Positions 59,688 through 64,000 of a stretch of 64,000 nt of DNA are shown here, in pieces (within the stretch, counting starts at the first letter, position 1; each line of letters opens with the position of its first letter). Origin of the DNA: Desulfuromonas versatilis (GTDB lineage: Bacteria > Desulfobacterota > Desulfuromonadia > Desulfuromonadales > NIT-T3); NCBI RefSeq assembly GCF_019704135.1, contig NZ_AP024355.1, forward strand, positions 1,730,001-1,794,000. The letters run 5' to 3'. The translations under genes and the position numbers were made by a program. The notes below the pieces were generated by a model, which was given only the letters and a program-made list of their open reading frames with translations, searched no databases and had not been told where the DNA came from.

Positions 59688-61124
59688 ATGTCCAAAGCAG
59701 TCGTTGCGGAACAAGGTCGAGAAGTTGCCGGGAACCTGGAGGTTGGCCGGTCGGCTCGCTGGGGGCTGGTCAGCCTTTCGCTGTCCATGCTGCTCTCTTC
59801 GCTCGACACCAGCATCGCCAACGTGGCCCTGCCGACCTTGACCCAGGTGTTCGCCGCCTCCTTCCAGCAGGTGCAGTGGGTGGTCATCGCCTATCTGTTG
59901 GCCATCACCACCCTGGTTGTCGGCGTCGGACGGCTCGGCGACCTTATCGGCCGCCGCCGGCTTCTGCTGGGCGGAATTTTCCTGTTCACTGCGGCCTCGG
60001 TGCTGTGCGGCGTCGCGCCCACGCTCTGGCTGCTGGTGGCCGCCCGGGCGCTGCAGGGCCTCGGTGGGGCCATCATGATGGCCCTCACCCTGGCCATCGT
60101 CGGCGAGACGGTTCCCAAGGAACGGACCGGCAGCGCCATGGGGGTGCTGGGGACGATGTCCGCGGTCGGCACCGCTCTCGGCCCGTCGCTTGGCGGGGCC
60201 CTGATCGCGGGTTTGGGCTGGCGGGCGATCTTTCTGGTCAACCTGCCGCTGGGTATCCTGACCCTGGTGCTTGCCCGCCGTTTTTTGCCCGTGGATCGCC
60301 GGGGATTGAAAACGGAGCGGGCCGGGTTCGATCCGCTGGGGACGCTGCTGCTTGCCCTGACTCTCGGCGCCTATGCGCTGGCCGTGACCCTGGGGCAGGG
60401 GCGCTTCGGGCCGCTCAACCTGGCGCTGCTGCTGGCCGCGGCCTGCGGAGCGGGCCTCTTCGTGCTCGTCGAGGCGAGAGTGGCATCCCCCCTGATCCGC
60501 CTGGCGATGTTCCGCGACCCGGCGCTTAGCGGGAGCCTCGCCATGGGCGCGCTGGTCACGACGGTGGTGGTGTCGACCCTGGTGGTCGGGCCCTTCTACC
60601 TATCCCTCGCCCTCGGGCTCGATGCGGCCAAGGTGGGCCTGGTCCTGTCGGTCGGCCCGCTGGTCGCCGCCTTGAGCGCCGCGCCGGCCGGCCGCCTTGC
60701 GGACCGTTTCGGTGCAAGGAGCATGACCATCGCCGGGCTCCTCGGCATGGCGGCCGGCTCCTTCGCGCTGTCCCTGCTGCCGGAGGCCTTCGGCATTTTG
60801 GGTTACATCGCCCCGATCATCGTCATCACCGGCGGCTACGGCCTGTTCCAGACGGCCAACAACACCGCCGTCATGACCGATGTCCGCCCGCAGCAACGAG
60901 GAGTCGTTTCCGGGATGCTCAACCTCTCGCGCAACCTCGGGCGCATCACCGGTGCATCCGTCATGGGCGCGGTGTTCGCCCTTGCCTCGGGGGCGAGCGA
61001 CATCACGGCAGCGCCTGCCGAGGCCGTGGCCGCCGGGATGCGAATTACCTTCGCGGTTTCGGGGGTATTGGTTCTGGTCGCGCTGTTCATCGCCGGCGCC
61101 CGGGTTCGGAGAGAGGATGCCTGA
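59688..61124 (+). CDS. MFS multidrug efflux transporter (DHA2/EmrB-like, 14 helices)
   Basis: 478 residues from ATG 59688, with AAGGGGGAAG upstream; the frame extends to 59586 through the promoter. Around 14 membrane segments. The signature SSLDTSIANVALPTL at the end of helix 1 and RLGDLIGRRRLLL (motif A) identify DHA2 drug:proton exporters. It is controlled by the divergent LysR gene. No EmrA-type partner follows directly. Confidence 0.88.
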   Translation: MSKAVVAEQGREVAGNLEVGRSARWGLVSLSLSMLLSSLDTSIANVALPTLTQVFAASFQQVQWVVIAYLLAITTLVVGVGRLGDLIGRRRLLLGGIFLFTAASVLCGVAPTLWLLVAARALQGLGGAIMMALTLAIVGETVPKERTGSAMGVLGTMSAVGTALGPSLGGALIAGLGWRAIFLVNLPLGILTLVLARRFLPVDRRGLKTERAGFDPLGTLLLALTLGAYALAVTLGQGRFGPLNLALLLAAACGAGLFVLVEARVASPLIRLAMFRDPALSGSLAMGALVTTVVVSTLVVGPFYLSLALGLDAAKVGLVLSVGPLVAALSAAPAGRLADRFGARSMTIAGLLGMAAGSFALSLLPEAFGILGYIAPIIVITGGYGLFQTANNTAVMTDVRPQQRGVVSGMLNLSRNLGRITGASVMGAVFALASGASDITAAPAEAVAAGMRITFAVSGVLVLVALFIAGARVRREDA

Positions 61125-61527
61125 TCGACCCCCCCCCCGGGACCGGGTCATAGGCCCGGTCCCGAGAATCTCCGCTGGTGACGCACCAGGGCTGCGGGGC
61201 GGCGGGAGGAAGGCTTCTGCCCTTCGCGGCTGTATTTCCTGCCTCCTCACTCTCACCAGGACTATCCAGCCGACTTCCGCCCGAGTGAGTGGTGGTCCCC
61301 TCTATGGTTCCTCTGCTACACTTTTCTCAACGGCAACACGAACCCGGGAGGAGCCTGGCATGGGCGGGGACGGCTCGGTTGGGCCTAACCTCGCCGACCC
61401 CCCGGATTAAAACTTCGGCCGGGCCACTGACGGTTTTTTGTAGTAATATTTTCTCCAGTCATTCCAAATCTTTTTCCCCGCCCGCGGGGTGTGGTGGGAG
61501 AAGCCTGGGGAATTCGGAGAGCTTTTC
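61125..61527. other. Gap between MFS and RND operons
   Basis: About 400 bases without a gene. GGGACCGGG / CCCGGTCCC (about 61138-61163) forms a 9-base stem that may end MFS transcription. No clear promoter for the RND operon was picked; the stretch 61430-61460 is the most AT-rich. Confidence 0.5.
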
Positions 61528-62736
61528 ATGAATTTAACGCTGAAGAAAACCCTCCTGCTGCTGGCGCTGGCCGGGGCGGCGGGCGGCGTCTGGCTGCTGC
61601 TTGGCCCCGGGGCGAAGCGGACGGTGGCACCTCAATCCCGGGGCGCGCTCCAGGCGGCGCCGGTCGAGGTCGCGCCCATCGAGCATGGTCCGCTGGAGCT
61701 GCGCCGCACCTTCAGCGGCGCCCTGGAGGCGCCGGGGCAGTTCGTCATCGCCCCCAAGGTGAGCGGGCGGGTGGAGCGTCTGGTGGTGGACCTGGCCGAC
61801 CCGGTTTCCCGCGGGCAGGTGGTGGCGGAGCTGGACAACGACGAATACGTCCAGGCCGTCGCCCAGGCCCGGGCCGAGCTGGCCGTGGCCGAAGCCAACC
61901 TGGTGGAGGCCCGCAGCTCCCTGGAGATCGCCGGCCGGGAGCTGGAGCGGGTCACCCGGCTGCGCGAACGGGGGGTGGCCTCGGAGGCCAACCTGGACAC
62001 CGCCCGCGCCAACCGCCTGGCCCGCCAGGCCCAGCTCGAGGTCGCCAAGGCCCAGGTGACGCGGGCCGAGGCGGCCCTGGAGACGGCGCGGATCCGCCTT
62101 GGCTACACGCGCATCAGCGCCGACTGGAGCGGCGGAGACGACCAGCGGGTGGTGGCCGAGCGCTTCGTCGACGAGGGCCAGACCGTCTCGGCCAACGCCC
62201 CCCTGCTGCGGATCGTGGAACTCGACCCCATCACCGCGGTGATCTTCGTCACCGAGACGGACTACGGCCGCCTGCAGCCGGGCCAGGAGATCGCCCTGAC
62301 CACCGACGCCTACCCAGCCAACCGCTTCTCCGGGCGCATCGACCGGATCGCCCCGGTGTTCCGCGAGGCGACCCGCCAGGCCCGGGTCGAGCTCTCCGTG
62401 GAAAACCCCGAGCACCGGCTCAAGCCGGGGATGTTCGTCCGCGCCACGGTGGTTCTCGAGCAGGTGGCCGATGCCGTCATCGTCCCCGAACAGGCCCTGA
62501 CCCAGCGCAACGACCGCACCGGGGTGTTCGTGGTCAGTGAAGACGGCGGCAGCGTCGCCTGGCGCGTGGTGCAGGTCGGCATCCGCGAAGGGGGGCGGGT
62601 GCAGGTCTCGGGCGAAGGGCTCGCGGGGCGGGTGGTGACCCTCGGCCAGCAGCTGGTGGACGACGGCTCGGCCATTGTCATCCCCTCCGGTCAGGAGCAG
62701 AAGCCCGCTGCGGCGAAGAAGGACGATCGTTCATGA
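61528..62736 (+). CDS. RND efflux periplasmic adaptor (HlyD/MFP family)
   Basis: 402 residues from ATG 61528 with GGAGAG 6 bases upstream. An N-terminal hydrophobic anchor (about 7-25) is followed by the lipoyl-like half GRVERLVVDLADPVSRGQVVAELDN, a coiled-coil hairpin (about 110-200; EANLVEARSSLEIAGRELERVTRLRERGVASEANLDTA), and beta-barrel parts with TAVIFVTETDYGRLQPGQE. It links the inner-membrane pump to an outer-membrane channel. It overlaps the pump gene start by four bases. Confidence 0.92.
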   Translation: MNLTLKKTLLLLALAGAAGGVWLLLGPGAKRTVAPQSRGALQAAPVEVAPIEHGPLELRRTFSGALEAPGQFVIAPKVSGRVERLVVDLADPVSRGQVVAELDNDEYVQAVAQARAELAVAEANLVEARSSLEIAGRELERVTRLRERGVASEANLDTARANRLARQAQLEVAKAQVTRAEAALETARIRLGYTRISADWSGGDDQRVVAERFVDEGQTVSANAPLLRIVELDPITAVIFVTETDYGRLQPGQEIALTTDAYPANRFSGRIDRIAPVFREATRQARVELSVENPEHRLKPGMFVRATVVLEQVADAVIVPEQALTQRNDRTGVFVVSEDGGSVAWRVVQVGIREGGRVQVSGEGLAGRVVTLGQQLVDDGSAIVIPSGQEQKPAAAKKDDRS

Positions 62737-64000
62737 AACTTCCCGGGCTCAGCGTGCGGCGTCCGATCTTCACCACCATGGTCACCCTCATCGTGATCGT
62801 GGTGGGGAGCGTCTCGCTCTCGCGGCTGAAGATCGACCTGCTGCCCAACATCGAGCTGCCCACCCTGAGCATCCGCACCGAGTACGAGGGGGCGAGCCCG
62901 GTGGTCATGGAGCGGCTGATCACCCAGATCATCGAGGAGATCGTCGGCACCGTCCCCGGGGTCGAGGAGCTGAGCAGCCAGTCCTCCGAAGGGAGCAGCA
63001 CGGTGCGGGTCAGCTTCGTCTGGGGGACCGACATCGACACCGCCGCGCTCGACGTGCAGGCGCAGCTCGAGGACGAGATCAACGAGCTGCCCGACGACAT
63101 CGTGCGGCCGCGGGTCAGCAAGTTCGACGTGGCCAGCTTCCCGGTGGTGATCCTGGGCATCTCCAGCAGCCTCGACCCGGTGGAGCTCACTCAGATCATC
63201 GACGACCAGATCCGCAACCGCTTCGCCCGCCTGCCGGGGGTGGCCCAGGCCGATTTGTTCGGGGAGTTCCGGCGGGAAGTCCGGGTGGAGCTCGACCCCG
63301 ACCGCCTGAGAGCCCTGGGGCTCCCCCTGGACCGGGTGCTGCAGGCGATCCGCGACGCCAACCTCGACCTGCCGGCGGGGCGGATCGAACAGGGGCGCTA
63401 CGAGGTCACGCTGCGCGCCCCGGCCGAGTATACCCATCTCGACCAGATCCGCGACACCGTCGTTTTCCGGCGCGAGGGGGCGGCGGTGACCCTGGGTCAG
63501 GTGGCTGAGGTTCGCGACACCTACGAAAAGCTGCGCCGCCTGGTGCGGGTCAACGGCGAGCGGGGCCTGCGGGTGGGCATCCGCAAGGAGGCCGACGCCA
63601 ACACCGTGGAGGTTTCCCGGCGCATCCTCGCCGAGGTCGAGGCGGTCAACCGGGCCTTCCCCCAGGTCCGCGTGGTCCCGGTCATCAACCAGGGGAACTT
63701 CATCGAGCGCTCCATCGCCAACGTGGCCCAGTCGGTGCTCTACGGCGGGGGGCTGGCGATCCTGGTCCTGCTCTTTTTCCTGCGCAACATCCGCAGCACC
63801 CTGGTCATCTCCCTGGCCATCCCCATCTCGCTCATCGCCACCTTCGCCCTGATCTACTTCGGCGGCTTCACCCTCAACCTGATGACCCTCGGCGGGCTGG
63901 CGCTGGGGGTGGGGATGATGGTCGACAGCTCGGTGGTGGTGCTGGAGAACATCTTCCGCCGCCGCGACGAGACCGGCGAAGCGCCGGCGGCGGCCGCGGT
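62733..64000 (+). CDS. RND efflux pump (AcrB-type), truncated by window edge
   Basis: The frame starts at ATG 62733 (ATGA overlap with the adaptor) and stays open to the right edge, about 422 codons. The N-terminal helix (RRPIFTTMVTLIVIVVGSVSLSRLKIDLLPNIELP) and FPVVILGISSS, GIRKEADANTVEVSRRI and GGLALGVGMMVDSSVVVLENIFRR match AcrB/HAE1-type pumps; the last segment holds the Asp of the proton relay. The C-terminal half is outside the window. The substrate is not known. Confidence 0.93.
   Translation, partial: MKLPGLSVRRPIFTTMVTLIVIVVGSVSLSRLKIDLLPNIELPTLSIRTEYEGASPVVMERLITQIIEEIVGTVPGVEELSSQSSEGSSTVRVSFVWGTDIDTAALDVQAQLEDEINELPDDIVRPRVSKFDVASFPVVILGISSSLDPVELTQIIDDQIRNRFARLPGVAQADLFGEFRREVRVELDPDRLRALGLPLDRVLQAIRDANLDLPAGRIEQGRYEVTLRAPAEYTHLDQIRDTVVFRREGAAVTLGQVAEVRDTYEKLRRLVRVNGERGLRVGIRKEADANTVEVSRRILAEVEAVNRAFPQVRVVPVINQGNFIERSIANVAQSVLYGGGLAILVLLFFLRNIRSTLVISLAIPISLIATFALIYFGGFTLNLMTLGGLALGVGMMVDSSVVVLENIFRRRDETGEAPAAAA

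Overview
The window looks like a piece of a GC-rich Deltaproteobacterium of the Desulfuromonadales (Geobacter/Desulfuromonas/Pelobacter side). This is inferred from gene content: an OmpB/MofA-like giant multicopper oxidase, a lactate oxidation operon, a tungsten-type aldehyde:ferredoxin oxidoreductase with its own sulfur-carrier pair, Nfn transhydrogenase, NifJ-type pyruvate:ferredoxin oxidoreductase, acetate kinase, many sigma-54 signals and a GspE/PilT hybrid ATPase. No rRNA, tRNA or CRISPR was recognised.

Layout. 1-9.4 kb is cell-surface and accessory: a multicopper oxidase cut by the left edge, an AT-richer gap, an orphan PEP-CTERM protein behind a sigma-54-like promoter, a subtilase with four 94-residue repeats, and an Ig-like lipoprotein. 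9.5-14.2 kb (minus) is an ABC exporter/diheme cytochrome operon whose gaps are filled with short-word repeats. 14.3-18.1 kb holds DUF309, a DUF2959 lipoprotein, a PilT-like ATPase and a membrane protein. 18.2-22.6 kb (minus) is glcD-glcF-lctP for lactate or glycolate oxidation. 22.9-28.2 kb (minus) has a 44-residue acidic peptide, a Nudix hydrolase, a sigma-54 response regulator with its histidine kinase, and an iron alcohol dehydrogenase. 28.7-33.2 kb (plus) has a sigma-54 promoter, a second alcohol dehydrogenase, a Moco/Tuco-like riboswitch, aor, moaD-like and moeB-like genes.

33.3-46 kb is the central redox hub: nfnA-nfnB and a LytS/LytTR sensor pair on the minus strand, divergent from ackA, a small ribbon-helix-helix-like regulator and PFOR. 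Two TGGTnnnACCA operators lie in the divergent region. 46-51.5 kb is a purine nucleoside ABC uptake operon ending in xpt. 51.6-64 kb is accessory: a composite inverted-repeat element, a hemolysin III remnant, small transporters, a TetR/alcohol-dehydrogenase pair, an SDR, a divergent LysR/MFS pair, and an RND efflux operon cut by the right edge.

How the parts fit: lactate is oxidised to pyruvate, PFOR makes acetyl-CoA and reduced ferredoxin, AckA yields ATP and acetate, and Nfn balances ferredoxin, NADH and NADPH. The alcohol dehydrogenases with AOR interconvert alcohol, aldehyde and acid. Control appears to come from a sigma-54 two-component system, a metal-cofactor riboswitch and a pyruvate-sensor-like LytS/LytTR pair. 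The intergenic spaces carry at least six distinct families of short palindromic or tandem repeats.
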